From: Duganella sp. BJB480
GTDB lineage: Bacteria > Pseudomonadota > Gammaproteobacteria > Burkholderiales > Burkholderiaceae_D
Direction: 5' to 3'
Length of the DNA stretch: 64,000 nt
Assembly (NCBI GenBank): GCA_003416985.1
Contig: QVIN01000005.1
Location: 186,001-250,000 of the forward strand
The notes beneath the pieces are model-generated. The model had not been told where the DNA came from, did no database searches, and saw only the letters and a list, made by a program, of their open reading frames with translations. The translations under genes were made by a program, and so were the position numbers. The first letter of the stretch is position 1, and each line of letters opens with the position of its first letter. Below, one piece after another: positions 33,773 to 42,461 of the stretch.

Positions 33773-34591
33773 ATGGAAAAACTGCGAGACTATGCCGAGA
33801 TTGTTGCTCAAGCTTCGAAAGGGGAGCTGGTTTTTCCTACGAGCGTCAATGCCGCGCTGCGCCTGCAACTGGCGCTGGCCGATCCCGATTGCGATACCGA
33901 GGATGTGATCCGCAAGGTGCTGGGCGAGCCGCTGCTGGCCGCGCGCACCGTGGCGCTGGCCAACGCGGTGGTGTTCAACCGCGGCGGCGCGCCCGTCACC
34001 AGCGTGCGTGCGGCGGTGCAGCGGGTCGGCTTCCGCAACCTGTACACGATGGCGGCGGCGATGGTGGTGCGCCAGTTCGGCAGCCGCATCCGTGACGCCG
34101 CCCTGCGCGCCCAGGCCGAACAACTGTGGCGCCACTCGGCCCACGTGGCCGCGCTGGCCCACGTGATCGCCCGCAAGCTGACCCGCACCGACGCCGATAC
34201 CGCGCTGTTCGCCGGCATCGTCCACGAGGCCGGCGGCTTCTACCTGCTGGCCCGCGCCGACGATATCCCCGGCCTGCTCGACGACCCGGAAGACTGGATG
34301 GGCGCGGCGCAGGAAATCATCACCCGCGAAATCATGAAGAAGATGGCGATCCCGGAGCCGGTCAGCCAGGCCATCGTCTCGCTGCGCGGCGCCACGCTGA
34401 CGCCGCCCCCGCTGGGCCTGCGCGATACGCTGCTGATCGCCAAGCACCTGGCCCCCGTGCCGTCGCCGCTGGCCCCGCAGCGCGAGCACGCCAGCCTGGC
34501 CGGCTTCGTGGACGACAACGCCGCGCTGGATCAAATCCTGTTCGATTCCTCCGACGAGGCCGCCTCCATGAGCGCCGCGCTGCTGGCCTGA
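33773..34591 (+). CDS. HDOD domain protein
   Basis: A 272-residue protein with an HDOD domain (residues about 15-215): VFPTSVNAALRLQLALAD, LLAARTVALANAVVFNRGG near 60, and ALFAGIVHEAGGFYLL near 142, where the degraded HD site reads HEAG. HDOD proteins are signalling adaptors, often with cyclic-di-GMP or chemotaxis systems. No ribosome site precedes this ATG, but TATAAT (33761-33766) lies six bases before it, so the message could be leaderless. An upstream in-frame ATG at 33737 lies inside the palindrome and is less likely. Confidence 0.82.
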   Translation: MEKLRDYAEIVAQASKGELVFPTSVNAALRLQLALADPDCDTEDVIRKVLGEPLLAARTVALANAVVFNRGGAPVTSVRAAVQRVGFRNLYTMAAAMVVRQFGSRIRDAALRAQAEQLWRHSAHVAALAHVIARKLTRTDADTALFAGIVHEAGGFYLLARADDIPGLLDDPEDWMGAAQEIITREIMKKMAIPEPVSQAIVSLRGATLTPPPLGLRDTLLIAKHLAPVPSPLAPQREHASLAGFVDDNAALDQILFDSSDEAASMSAALLA

Positions 34592-34727
34592 GTGTTGTTT
34601 GGAGTTGTTTCCAAGCTAGGCTCCGGACACTAATCGCGCCAAAAATAATGTCTAAGGCACAATTATTGCCGAAAGTCTGGCAATATGCGGATCGTGCGAC
34701 ACGCCGGAAGCGTGTATGCTAACAGTC

Positions 34728-34737
34728 GTCATACAAC
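34728..34737. promoter_or_regulatory. Half-site GTCATACAAC before the FadR-type regulator
   Basis: GTCATACAAC here is identical to the right arm of the operator candidate before kdgD (35589-35598). It lies 11 bases before the ATG of the FadR-type regulator, a fitting place for autoregulation. The left arm is not recognisable, so the call is tentative. Confidence 0.4.
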
Positions 34738-34748
34738 AATCAGAGAAC

Positions 34749-35516
34749 ATGAACCATACCGCCGCTGCCACCATGACCGCTCCCACCGTCCTCGTGCCGA
34801 AGAAGAAGCACCGCAACCTTGCCCAGGGCGTGGTCGAAGCCTTCACCGGCAGCATCCAGGCCGGCACGATCAAGCCGGGCGAGAAGCTGCCGACCGAGTC
34901 GGTCATCATGGAGATGCACGGCGTGAGCCGCACGGTGGTGCGCGAGGCCATCTCGCACCTGCAGGCGGCCGGGCTGGTGCAGACCCGCCACGGCATCGGC
35001 ACCTTTGTGCTGGAGCCGCAGCCGGCCAACCTGCGCATCTCGGCCGACACCATCCGCACCATCGGCGACGTGCTGGCCATCCTGGAGCTGCGCATCAGCC
35101 TGGAAACCGAGGCGGCCTGGCTGGCGGCCACCCGCCGCACCGAGGAACAGGTGCAGCAGATGGGCGCCGTGCTCAAGCGCATTCAAACCGCGCAGGGCCG
35201 TCCCGGCTCGGTCGAGTCGGACGTGGCTTTCCACCTGCTGATCGCGCAGGCCACCGGCAACCGCTATTTCGTCGACATCCTCAGCGACCTGGGCAACGCC
35301 ATCATCCCGCGCGCGCGCGTCAACTCGGCGCAGCTGGCGCACGACGATCCGGCCGTGTACGTGGAGCGCCTGAACCGCGAGCACGACGACATCTACAACG
35401 CCATCCTGCGCAAGGATGCCGAGGCGGCCCGCGCCGCCATGCGTACCCACCTGAGCAACAGCCGCGAGCGCCTGCGCCGCGCGCAGGAAAACTTCGCCGC
35501 CGACCAGCCGGCATAA
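34749..35516 (+). CDS. FadR-subfamily GntR regulator of the uronate lobe 1
   Basis: A 255-residue regulator: winged-helix domain at residues about 20-90 (IKPGEKLPTESVIMEMHGVSRTVVREAISHLQAAGLV), then an FCD ligand domain (residues 105-235) with its metal-ligand histidines in DVAFHLLIA and the late AMRTHL. It most likely controls the following kdgD-dehydrogenase-lactonase genes in response to a uronate or aldarate. The ATG at 34749 is used; 34716 is possible but lies before the candidate operator half-site. It is distinct in sequence from the second FadR-type regulator at 52616. Confidence 0.87.
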   Translation: MNHTAAATMTAPTVLVPKKKHRNLAQGVVEAFTGSIQAGTIKPGEKLPTESVIMEMHGVSRTVVREAISHLQAAGLVQTRHGIGTFVLEPQPANLRISADTIRTIGDVLAILELRISLETEAAWLAATRRTEEQVQQMGAVLKRIQTAQGRPGSVESDVAFHLLIAQATGNRYFVDILSDLGNAIIPRARVNSAQLAHDDPAVYVERLNREHDDIYNAILRKDAEAARAAMRTHLSNSRERLRRAQENFAADQPA

Positions 35517-35578
35517 AAACCACGACAGCAGGGCGATTCGGCGGATTTCGCTAAATCGCTTGCTCACAAGCGCTTATA

Positions 35579-35598
35579 GTTGTACGATGTCATACAAC
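35579..35598. promoter_or_regulatory. Candidate operator before kdgD
   Basis: The 20-base sequence GTTGTACGATGTCATACAAC is a near-perfect inverted repeat (8 of 10 arm positions pair, outer arms GTTGTA/TACAAC perfect). It lies 55 bases before the kdgD ATG. The right arm recurs before the FadR-type regulator gene, making it the likely binding site of that protein. Confidence 0.6.
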
Positions 35599-35653
35599 AG
35601 ATGGCGCAAAGCTGTCGAACCCCCGTCCTGAGCTGTCGATTATTGGAGACCTT

Positions 35654-36565
35654 ATGCAACCGAATGACCTTAAAAAAATTCTTTCCTCCGGCCTGCTGTC
35701 GTTCCCGGTCACCGACTTCGACGCTGAAGGCAACTTCCGCAAGTCGACCTACATCGAGCGCCTGGAATGGCTGGCTCCCTACGGCGCCAGCGCGCTGTTC
35801 GCCGCCGGCGGCACCGGCGAGTTCTTCTCGCTGACGGCCAACGAATACACCGACATCATCAAGACCGCGGTCGACACCTGCGCCGGCCAAGTGCCGATCC
35901 TGGCAGGCGTCGGCGGCCCGACCCGCGTGGCCGCCGCCTACGCCAAGGAAGCCGAGCGCGTTGGCGCGCAAGGCCTGCTGCTGCTGCCGCACTACCTGAC
36001 CGAAGCGAGCCAGGACGGCCTGATCGAACACGTGGCTGAAGTCTGCAAGGCCACCAACCTGGGCGTGGTGGTCTACAACCGCGCCAACTGCCGCCTGACC
36101 CCGGACTCGCTGGCCAAGCTGGCCGACCGCTGCCCGAACCTGATCGGCTTCAAGGACGGCGTCGGCGACATCGAGCTGATGGTCTCGATCTGGCGCAAGA
36201 TGGGCGACCGTTTCAGCTACCTGGGCGGCCTGCCGACCGCCGAAGTTTACGCGGCCGCGTACAAGGCTTTGGGTACTCCGGTATACTCGTCGGCGGTATT
36301 CAACTTCATGCCGAAACTGGCGATGGACTTTTACCATGCCGTCGCGTCGGACAACCACGCCGAACAAAACCGCATGCTGGACGAGTTCTTCCTGCCATAC
36401 CTGGAGATCCGCAACCGCAAGGCCGGCTACGCAGTGAGTATCGTGAAGGCGGGCGCACGCCTGGTGGGCCACGACGCGGGCCCGGTGCGCGCGCCGCTGA
36501 CCGATCTGACCGCGGAAGAATGCGACATGCTGGATAAACTGATCCGCAAACAAGGCGCTCAGTAA
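35654..36565 (+). CDS. kdgD: 5-dehydro-4-deoxyglucarate dehydratase
   Basis: A 303-residue DHDPS/NAL-superfamily aldolase-fold enzyme that dehydrates and decarboxylates 5-keto-4-deoxyglucarate to 2-oxoglutarate semialdehyde. The Schiff-base lysine is Lys167 in GFKDGVGD and the conserved tyrosine Tyr141 is in VVVYNRA; substrate-loop [10 protein letters not shown] is near residues 51-60. The GTGEFF motif is typical of KdgD. GGAG lies nine bases before the ATG. It is the second gene of uronate lobe 1. Confidence 0.95.
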   Translation: MQPNDLKKILSSGLLSFPVTDFDAEGNFRKSTYIERLEWLAPYGASALFAAGGTGEFFSLTANEYTDIIKTAVDTCAGQVPILAGVGGPTRVAAAYAKEAERVGAQGLLLLPHYLTEASQDGLIEHVAEVCKATNLGVVVYNRANCRLTPDSLAKLADRCPNLIGFKDGVGDIELMVSIWRKMGDRFSYLGGLPTAEVYAAAYKALGTPVYSSAVFNFMPKLAMDFYHAVASDNHAEQNRMLDEFFLPYLEIRNRKAGYAVSIVKAGARLVGHDAGPVRAPLTDLTAEECDMLDKLIRKQGAQ

Positions 36566-36592
36566 TCCCTGCGGCGGCGACAAATATAAAAC

Positions 36593-36615
36593 AAGCGCGG
36601 CTCGTCCGCGCTTTT
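36593..36615 (+). terminator. Terminator-like hairpin between kdgD and the dehydrogenase gene
   Basis: An eight-base-pair stem (AAGCGCGG with CCGCGCTT) with a five-base loop CTCGT runs into TTTT. The short T run suggests partial termination or a processing site, lowering expression downstream of kdgD. Confidence 0.55.
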
Positions 36616-36634
36616 CACACTTTGAGGAGTCATT

Positions 36635-38209
36635 ATGCAAGTTGCTGGTGAAATGGTTATCGGCCGCAGCGCGGTCCTGGGCAAAGAAGGCACGATGAAG
36701 GCGATCGATCCGTCGCGCAACGTGGAAATCGAGCCGGCCTTCGGCCTGGCAAGCGCCGCCGACCTGCAGCGCGCCTGCGAACTGGCCGACCAGGCGTTCG
36801 ACGTCTACCGCGCCACCGGCCTGGAAGCGCGCGCCAAGTTCCTCGAAACGATCGCCGACCGCATCATGGACATCGGCCCTGCGCTGATCGAACGCGCGAT
36901 GCAGGAAAGCGGCCTGCCGCAAGCGCGCCTCGAAGGCGAGCGCGGACGCACCTGCAATCAACTGCGCCTGTTCGCGAAAGTGGTACGCGATGGCCGCTTC
37001 CAATCGGCCACGCTGGACAGCGCGCTGCCGGAACGCACGCCGCCGCGCAGCGATCTGCGCCTGCGCAAGATCGGCCTGGGTCCGGTCGCCGTGTTCGGCG
37101 CCTCGAACTTCCCGCTGGCGTTCTCGGTGGCCGGCGGCGATACCGCGTCGGCACTGGCGGCCGGCTGCCCGGTCGTGGTCAAGGCCCACTCGGCCCACCT
37201 GGGTACCTCTGAACTGGTCGGCAAGGCTGTCGCCAAGGCCGCCGAGGAATGCGGCATGCCGGAAGGTGTGTTCTCGATGCTGATCGGCTCCGGCCAGACC
37301 ATCGGCCAGAACCTGGTCAGCCATCCCGCGATCAAGGCCGTGGGCTTCACCGGTTCGCGTTCCGGCGGCCTGGCCCTGATGCGTACCGCCGCCGCGCGCA
37401 AGGAACCGATCCCTGTCTACGCCGAAATGAGCTCGATCAATCCGGTGTTCCTGCTGCCGGGCGCGTTGGACAACGCCAAGCTGCCGCAATCGTTCGCCGA
37501 TTCGCTGACGCTGGGCTCGGGCCAGTTTTGCACCAACCCTGGCCTGCTGGTTGGCCTGAAGAGCGACAAGCTGCAAGCCTTCGTCGCCGCCACCGCCGGC
37601 ACGCTGGGCGCGAAGAGCGCGACCACCATGCTGACCCCTGGCATCCACAAGGCCTACGTCACCGGCGTCAGCGGCCTGGCCGCCGTCGACGGCGTGCAGC
37701 AGGTGGCCGCAGGCCAGGGCACCGACGCGCCATGCGCGGCGCAAGCCTTCCTGTACCAGGTGGATGCGAAGTCCTTCCTGACCAACACCGCGCTGGAAGG
37801 CGAGATCTTCGGACCGACCTCGCTGCTGGTCGTCTGCGACGATGAAGCGCAGATGCTGGCCGTGGCCGAACACGTGGAAGGCCAGCTGACCGCCGCCGTC
37901 CACGCCACCGCCGACGACCGCGAACTGGCCGCGCGCCTGATGCCTGTGCTGGAACGCAAAGTGGGCCGCATCCTGTTCAACGGCTTTGGCACCGGCGTGG
38001 AAGTGTCGCACGCGATGGTGCACGGCGGCCCGTTCCCTTCGACTTCGGACAGCCGCACGACGTCCGTCGGCGCCTCGGCCATCGACCGCTTCCTGCGCCC
38101 TGTGTGCTACCAGGACGTGCCGTCCTATCTGCTGCCTGAATCGCTGGCCGACGCCAACCCGCAAAACATCCCGCGCGTCGTCAACGGCGACCTGGCATGG
38201 AACGGGTAA
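36635..38209 (+). CDS. 2-oxoglutarate semialdehyde dehydrogenase
   Basis: A 524-residue aldehyde dehydrogenase of the NADP-dependent ketoglutarate semialdehyde type. Motifs are [25 protein letters not shown] near residue 155, GFTGSRSGG near 239, the general base Glu264 in AEMSS and the nucleophile Cys299 in GQFCTNPG. It oxidises the semialdehyde made by KdgD to 2-oxoglutarate, feeding the TCA cycle. GAGGAG lies nine bases before the ATG. It overlaps the start of the lactonase gene by 13 bases. Confidence 0.93.
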   Translation: MQVAGEMVIGRSAVLGKEGTMKAIDPSRNVEIEPAFGLASAADLQRACELADQAFDVYRATGLEARAKFLETIADRIMDIGPALIERAMQESGLPQARLEGERGRTCNQLRLFAKVVRDGRFQSATLDSALPERTPPRSDLRLRKIGLGPVAVFGASNFPLAFSVAGGDTASALAAGCPVVVKAHSAHLGTSELVGKAVAKAAEECGMPEGVFSMLIGSGQTIGQNLVSHPAIKAVGFTGSRSGGLALMRTAAARKEPIPVYAEMSSINPVFLLPGALDNAKLPQSFADSLTLGSGQFCTNPGLLVGLKSDKLQAFVAATAGTLGAKSATTMLTPGIHKAYVTGVSGLAAVDGVQQVAAGQGTDAPCAAQAFLYQVDAKSFLTNTALEGEIFGPTSLLVVCDDEAQMLAVAEHVEGQLTAAVHATADDRELAARLMPVLERKVGRILFNGFGTGVEVSHAMVHGGPFPSTSDSRTTSVGASAIDRFLRPVCYQDVPSYLLPESLADANPQNIPRVVNGDLAWNG

Positions 38210-39075
38210 GCGACATCCGCTGCACGGTGGGCGAAAGCCCAACGTGGAGCAGAGCGGAATCGGCCTGGTACTGGGTCGATATTCCCGCCAAGCGTGTCTG
38301 GCGCCTTGATGGCGCCAGCGGCGCGGTGCGTTTCTGGACCACCACCGAAATGGCCGCCTGCGTGGCGGCCAAGGCGGGCGGTGGGCTGATCGCGGGCATG
38401 GAGACGGGCATCTACAGCCTTGAACTCGGCGAGGCGGAAGCCGCCGCGCAGGTCAAGCTGGCGGCGCCCGCCGCCGGCCTGGGTGAAGGCATGCGCTTCA
38501 ACGACGGCCGCTGCGACCGTCAGGGGCGCTTCTGGAGCGGCACCATGTTCATGGACATGTCGGCCGCGCGCGCGGTCGGCGAGCTGTATCGCTATGACGC
38601 CGCGCGCGGCATTTCGGCGCCGATGGTGTCGGAGCTGATCACGCAGAACGGCCTGGCGTTTTCGCCGGACGGGCGCACCATGTACCTGTCGGATTCGCAT
38701 CCGGCGCGGCGCATGGTGTGGGCCTTCGACTACGACATCGACGACGGCGTTCCTTCCGGCCGCCGCGTGTTCGCCGACATGGCTGCATATGCGGGCCGCC
38801 CCGACGGCGCCGCCATCGACAGTGATGGCTGCTACTGGATCTGCGGGAACGACGGCGGCTACGTGCTGCGCTTCACGCCGGAGGGCAAGCTGGATCGCCG
38901 CATCGATGTGCCGATGCTCAAGCCGGCCATGTGCGCGTTCGGCGGCAAGGACCTGGACACGCTGATGGTCACCTCCATCGTCTCCGGCAAGCCGGAGGAT
39001 GCGGAGTGGGGCGGCGCGGTCGTGCTGCTGCGGCCTGGCGTGCAGGGCGTGGCGGAAACGCCGTTCGGGTTGTGA
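38197..39075 (+). CDS. SMP-30/gluconolactonase family lactonase
   Basis: A 292-residue six-bladed beta-propeller of the SMP-30/gluconolaconase/LRE family. Metal-ligand motifs are VGESPTW near residue 11 (Glu), [13 protein letters not shown] near 98-110 (Asn), [10 protein letters not shown] near 148 (Asn) and [13 protein letters not shown] near 167 (Asp). In this operon it probably opens the galactaro- or glucarolactone produced by uronate dehydrogenase, giving galactarate. The stop overlaps the next ATG by one base. The lactone substrate is inferred from context. Confidence 0.88.
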   Translation: MERVSDIRCTVGESPTWSRAESAWYWVDIPAKRVWRLDGASGAVRFWTTTEMAACVAAKAGGGLIAGMETGIYSLELGEAEAAAQVKLAAPAAGLGEGMRFNDGRCDRQGRFWSGTMFMDMSAARAVGELYRYDAARGISAPMVSELITQNGLAFSPDGRTMYLSDSHPARRMVWAFDYDIDDGVPSGRRVFADMAAYAGRPDGAAIDSDGCYWICGNDGGYVLRFTPEGKLDRRIDVPMLKPAMCAFGGKDLDTLMVTSIVSGKPEDAEWGGAVVLLRPGVQGVAETPFGL

Positions 39076-40691
39076 TGAAGGGGCAGGCGCTGAACAGGCT
39101 ACTGCCCTTGTTGTTTGCGGCCTTGCTTGCGGCCTGCGGCGCAGCGCCTTCAGTGCGACCGGCGCAGCAGGCGTGGATGCCCGACCTGGGCGACGGCAGC
39201 TATCAAAACCCGGTACTGCACGCCGACTATTCCGATCCCGATGCGATACGCGTCGGCGACATGTACTACCTGACTTCCTCCAGCTTCAACAACGCACCGG
39301 GCCTGCCGCTGCTGCAATCTCCGGACATGGTCAATTGGACGCTGGTCGGCCACGCCTTGCCGCAGCAGGTGCCGTTGGATGTCTTCGCCTCGCCGCAGCA
39401 TGGCAAGGGCGTGTGGGCGCCATGCCTGCGCTACCACGACGGCAAGTTCTGGATCTTCTATCCAGATCCCGATTTCGGCGTGTACGTGATGACGGCGACG
39501 GAATTCGCCGGACCTTGGACCGCGCCGCGCCTTCTGCTGGCGGGCAAAGGCATCATCGATCCCACGCCGCTGTGGGACGACGACGGCCAAGCCTACCTGC
39601 TGCACGCGTGGGCCAAGAGCCGCGCCGGCATCGCCAATCAACTGACCTTGCGCCGCATGGCGCCCGACGCCAGCCGCATGCTGGACGACGCGGGCAAGAC
39701 CGTCATCGACGGCAACCGCCTGCCCAACTACACCACGCTGGAAGGGCCGAAGCTGTACAAGCATGACGGCTACTACTACGTGTTCGCGCCGGCGGGCGGT
39801 GTGGAATTCGGCTGGCAGTCGGTGTTCCGCTCGCGCCGAATCGATGGCCCGTATGAGGACAGGATCGTCATGGCGCAAGGGCGCACGCCGGTCAATGGTC
39901 CACATCAGGGCGCGTGGGTGCGTACGCAGGCGGGAGACGATTGGTTCCTCCACTTCCAGGACAAGCGTGCGTATGGCCGCGTGGTGCATCTGCAGCCGAT
40001 GCGCTGGCGCGACGGCTGGCCGGTGATCGGCGAGGATGTCGATAGCAGCGGCGCAGGCCAGCCGGTGTCGCGGTATCGCAAGCCGGTGGCGGGTCATGCC
40101 GCTGCGGCACCGGCCACCAGCGACGAATTCGACGGCGCGTCGCTCGGTCTTCAATGGCAGTGGAACGCGAACTGGAAGCCGGAGTGGTATTCGCTGTCCG
40201 CGCGCGCGGGGTATCTGCGCTTGCATGGTCAACCGGAGGAGGATGGGCGTAATCTGTGGGATGCGCCGTCGCTGCTGCTGCAAAAGTTGCCGGCCGAATC
40301 GTTCACCGTCACGACGCGGATGGACGTGGGCGCGTTGGGTGACGGCGGCAAGGCGGGCCTGATCATGTACGGTGCCGATTACGCCTGGCTGGGCGCGCGT
40401 CGCGAAGGTGGGAAGACCAGGCTGGCGCTGGTCAGCTGCTACAAAACCGAAGCCGCGTGCGTCGAGCGCGAGGAGGCCAGCGCCGAGCTGGCGGGGCCGC
40501 AGTTATGGCTGCGCATGCAGGTGCGGCCGGGCGGCGTAACGACCTTCTCGTACAGCCGCGATGAGCAGAACTACACCGTCATCGGCAAGCCCTTCACGGC
40601 CCGCATGGGCCGGTGGGTCGGCGCGCAAATGGGCCTGTTCGCCATGGGCGGCGGCCACGTCGACATCGACTATTTCCACGTCACACCCTAG
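39075..40691 (+). CDS. GH43-family lipoprotein glycosidase
   Basis: The 538-residue product has a lipoprotein leader (LFAALLAACG) and a five-bladed GH43 propeller (residues about 30-330): YQNPVLHADYSDPDAIRVGDMYYL carries the first catalytic Asp, with GIIDPTPLWDDDGQAYL and the acid in YTTLEGPKLYKHDGYYYV. A C-terminal beta-sandwich (about 350-538) resembles the beta-xylosidase C-terminal domain. It likely releases arabinose or xylose from pectin side chains at the membrane. It is coupled to the lactonase gene and ends lobe 1. Confidence 0.88.
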   Translation: MKGQALNRLLPLLFAALLAACGAAPSVRPAQQAWMPDLGDGSYQNPVLHADYSDPDAIRVGDMYYLTSSSFNNAPGLPLLQSPDMVNWTLVGHALPQQVPLDVFASPQHGKGVWAPCLRYHDGKFWIFYPDPDFGVYVMTATEFAGPWTAPRLLLAGKGIIDPTPLWDDDGQAYLLHAWAKSRAGIANQLTLRRMAPDASRMLDDAGKTVIDGNRLPNYTTLEGPKLYKHDGYYYVFAPAGGVEFGWQSVFRSRRIDGPYEDRIVMAQGRTPVNGPHQGAWVRTQAGDDWFLHFQDKRAYGRVVHLQPMRWRDGWPVIGEDVDSSGAGQPVSRYRKPVAGHAAAAPATSDEFDGASLGLQWQWNANWKPEWYSLSARAGYLRLHGQPEEDGRNLWDAPSLLLQKLPAESFTVTTRMDVGALGDGGKAGLIMYGADYAWLGARREGGKTRLALVSCYKTEAACVEREEASAELAGPQLWLRMQVRPGGVTTFSYSRDEQNYTVIGKPFTARMGRWVGAQMGLFAMGGGHVDIDYFHVTP

Positions 40692-40776
40692 TCTGTCCGT
40701 TTGGTTTTTCTCAAACAAAGCGACCGAAAAAGGCGCAGTATAATTTTCACTACGTGTGCTGCGACGGAGGTGCATC

Positions 40777-40998
40777 ATGAGAAGCATGACTGTGGAAATG
40801 TCCCCGGAGATCGACGATACCCTGACCATGATTGCTTGCGCGAGAGGGATCAGTAAAGGCGAGGCGATGAGGCGCGCCTTTGCTTTACTGAAAGTCGCCT
40901 ACGAAGAACGACAGAAATGTGACGGCTCTTCACTTGGTTTTGTTCGTCGACGACCCGATAACACGCTTGAAGCCTTGGGCGTGGTGACGGGGATATGA
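40777..40998 (+). CDS. Ribbon-helix-helix-like small protein
   Basis: A 73-residue protein. Residues 3-45 (MTVEMSPEIDDTLTMIACARGISKGEAMRRAFALL) follow the beta-helix-helix pattern of CopG-type DNA-binding proteins. GGAGG lies six bases before the ATG at 40777, and TATAAT occurs at 40739-40744. The stop overlaps the next gene (ATGA). GC content is lower than in the neighbours. A regulatory role is inferred; no partner family is recognised. Confidence 0.6.
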   Translation: MRSMTVEMSPEIDDTLTMIACARGISKGEAMRRAFALLKVAYEERQKCDGSSLGFVRRRPDNTLEALGVVTGI

Positions 40999-41267
40999 AT
41001 GGACATCCGAGTGAGCGTCAGTATGACGTGGCTGGGGCGACATATCAGACGCCTACAGCCGTTAACATCAGCGAAAGTGAACGGCTGAAGTTCGCCAAGC
41101 AGATACTGCTGGGACTGGCGCTGCTGTGTACCAGCGCCATGGCTGGTTATGCCTACTACCCGGAGAACCGGGCGCTGGTACAGGTGTTTGAGCTGGTGAA
41201 GATAGGAGCGTTTCCCTTGGTCACACTCGTCATCTCGTTTTACTTCACCAACGGCTCCAAGAAGTGA
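40995..41267 (+). CDS. Two-helix membrane protein coupled to the RHH-like gene
   Basis: A 90-residue protein with a polar N-terminus (about 1-32) and two membrane helices (about 36-53 and 66-84) joined by YYPENRALVQVFELVKIG, ending in a basic TNGSKK tail. I do not recognise the family. It is translated by overlap with the RHH-like gene, so the two form a unit between the two lobes of the uronate region. The convergent gene begins its 3' end 10 bases later. Confidence 0.6.
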   Translation: MNGHPSERQYDVAGATYQTPTAVNISESERLKFAKQILLGLALLCTSAMAGYAYYPENRALVQVFELVKIGAFPLVTLVISFYFTNGSKK

Positions 41268-41277
41268 GCGTAACCAC

Positions 41278-41760
41278 TTACTGTTTTTTTAGCACCAGCT
41301 TGAACTGCGTCACCCACTTTTCCTTGATGTACATTTCGCTGAAGGCTTCGTAGGCATCGGGGCCGGAGGGCGTCCAGCGGACGCGGTAGGTGAGCGACTG
41401 TCCGTCGGCGACGTATTGTGTGGCGGGGAATTCCAGACCGGTGGCGGTGGGCACCATCGTGCCTCGGCTGTAGCCGCCGCCGTTTTCCACGTACAGGAAA
41501 GCCACCTGCTTGGCCGCCGAATCGTAGTAGTAGATCGTCTCGCCGACGTAGTCCGGCTTGCCCGGCGCGCGCACCGTATGCACATCGCGCAGCACGTTGC
41601 CTTCGTATTGCCACTGGAAGCAATGCTCGTCGCTTTGCTTCCCCTCCGGGAAGTCGCCCTTCCAGCAATGCCCAGCCAGAAAGCCCATCGGCTTGAGCGC
41701 CTCGACGGGAGCCGCCTGCGCGGCGGCGGGCAACAACAGCAGCAAGAGCAGTGAACGCAT
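41278..41760 (-). CDS. Exported hypothetical protein, lipocalin-like
   Basis: A 160-residue protein with a clear signal peptide (RSLLLLLLLPAAAQAAP). The mature part is beta-rich, with MGFLAGHCWKGDF, HCFQWQYEGNVLRDVH, and YYYDSAAKQVAFLYVENGG strands reminiscent of DUF1579/THAP4-like lipocalin-fold proteins. Two conserved-looking cysteines (about 32 and 47) could form a disulfide. Function unknown. The ATG at 41760 has GGGGA upstream and starts the signal peptide exactly. Confidence 0.65.
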   Translation of the reverse strand: MRSLLLLLLLPAAAQAAPVEALKPMGFLAGHCWKGDFPEGKQSDEHCFQWQYEGNVLRDVHTVRAPGKPDYVGETIYYYDSAAKQVAFLYVENGGGYSRGTMVPTATGLEFPATQYVADGQSLTYRVRWTPSGPDAYEAFSEMYIKEKWVTQFKLVLKKQ

Positions 41761-41824
41761 GGCCGATCCCCGGACGTGAATGTCCCGCCGGTATAGACGA
41801 ATCCCACTCACGCCACGGGTGGGC

Positions 41825-42343
41825 TCAGTCCGTTATGTAGATCTCGTGATACGCGCCTTCCGCGTAGTAGATGATCTCGCAGCTGGCCTCGCCGAAGCAC
41901 AAGCCGATCGACTCGTTGGCGATGGCGAGCGGCGCGCAACTTTCGCCGCCATGGCACACGGGCTGGTAACTGCCCGGCTTAACCAGCGACAGATGCGGCG
42001 GATTGGCCTTGATGTCCTTGAAGGTCTTGACGATGCTGGCGGCGCCATCGCCCGCAGCGCCCGGCAGCACGGCCAGGCCGTAGGCGCCTGCCTGGCCGTT
42101 CTGCACGACGACAGCGGTGTCGGTATGGCCAGGCTGCTGGAATGTGCCTGATACCGTCAGACCCGCGTCGGGTGCGAGCGTCGTCCATCCCTGCGGCAGT
42201 TGTTTGACGTTGGCGTCGTTACCGTAGCTTGCGGATGAAAAGGCCAGCAGCACGCCCGCCGCCAGGCAGCATCGCCAGGTGGAGAAACCGCCGCCGCGTA
42301 CCACCGGCCGCACGTTGATTTCGAATTGCCCTGTTTGCGACAT
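41825..42343 (-). CDS. Exported hypothetical protein of unknown family
   Basis: A 172-residue protein with a hydrophobic segment at about 24-40 following a polar N-terminus, then a mature part with QLPQGWTTLAPDAG, VVVQNGQAGAYGLAVL and three paired cysteines in CHGGESC and CFGEASC. The start at 42343 is favoured because GGAGG is seven bases upstream, whereas it is only one base from the ATG at 42349. I do not recognise the family. A 10-base palindrome ACGACGTCGT lies 26 bases upstream. Confidence 0.6.
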   Translation of the reverse strand: MSQTGQFEINVRPVVRGGGFSTWRCCLAAGVLLAFSSASYGNDANVKQLPQGWTTLAPDAGLTVSGTFQQPGHTDTAVVVQNGQAGAYGLAVLPGAAGDGAASIVKTFKDIKANPPHLSLVKPGSYQPVCHGGESCAPLAIANESIGLCFGEASCEIIYYAEGAYHEIYITD

Positions 42344-42368
42344 AACCATACCCTCCAGTTAAAGTGCG

Positions 42369-42378
42369 ACGACGTCGT
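42369..42378. promoter_or_regulatory. Short perfect palindrome before the exported hypothetical gene
   Basis: ACGACGTCGT is perfectly symmetric; with its flanks the right half reads GTCGTAC, similar to the GTCATAC arm of the operator before kdgD. It could be a variant site for the lobe 1 regulator. Evidence is weak. Confidence 0.3.
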
Positions 42379-42461
42379 ACTCATGCCGGATAGTTTAATT
42401 TTTTGATATCGAAATCGTCAATCAATAATTAATTACCAACTCGTAATGACACCGTTGAACA

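Noticed and set aside
40739..40744. TATAAT before the RHH-like gene as a full promoter
   Set aside because: No acceptable -35 hexamer at 15-19 bases was found, so only the -10 match is mentioned.
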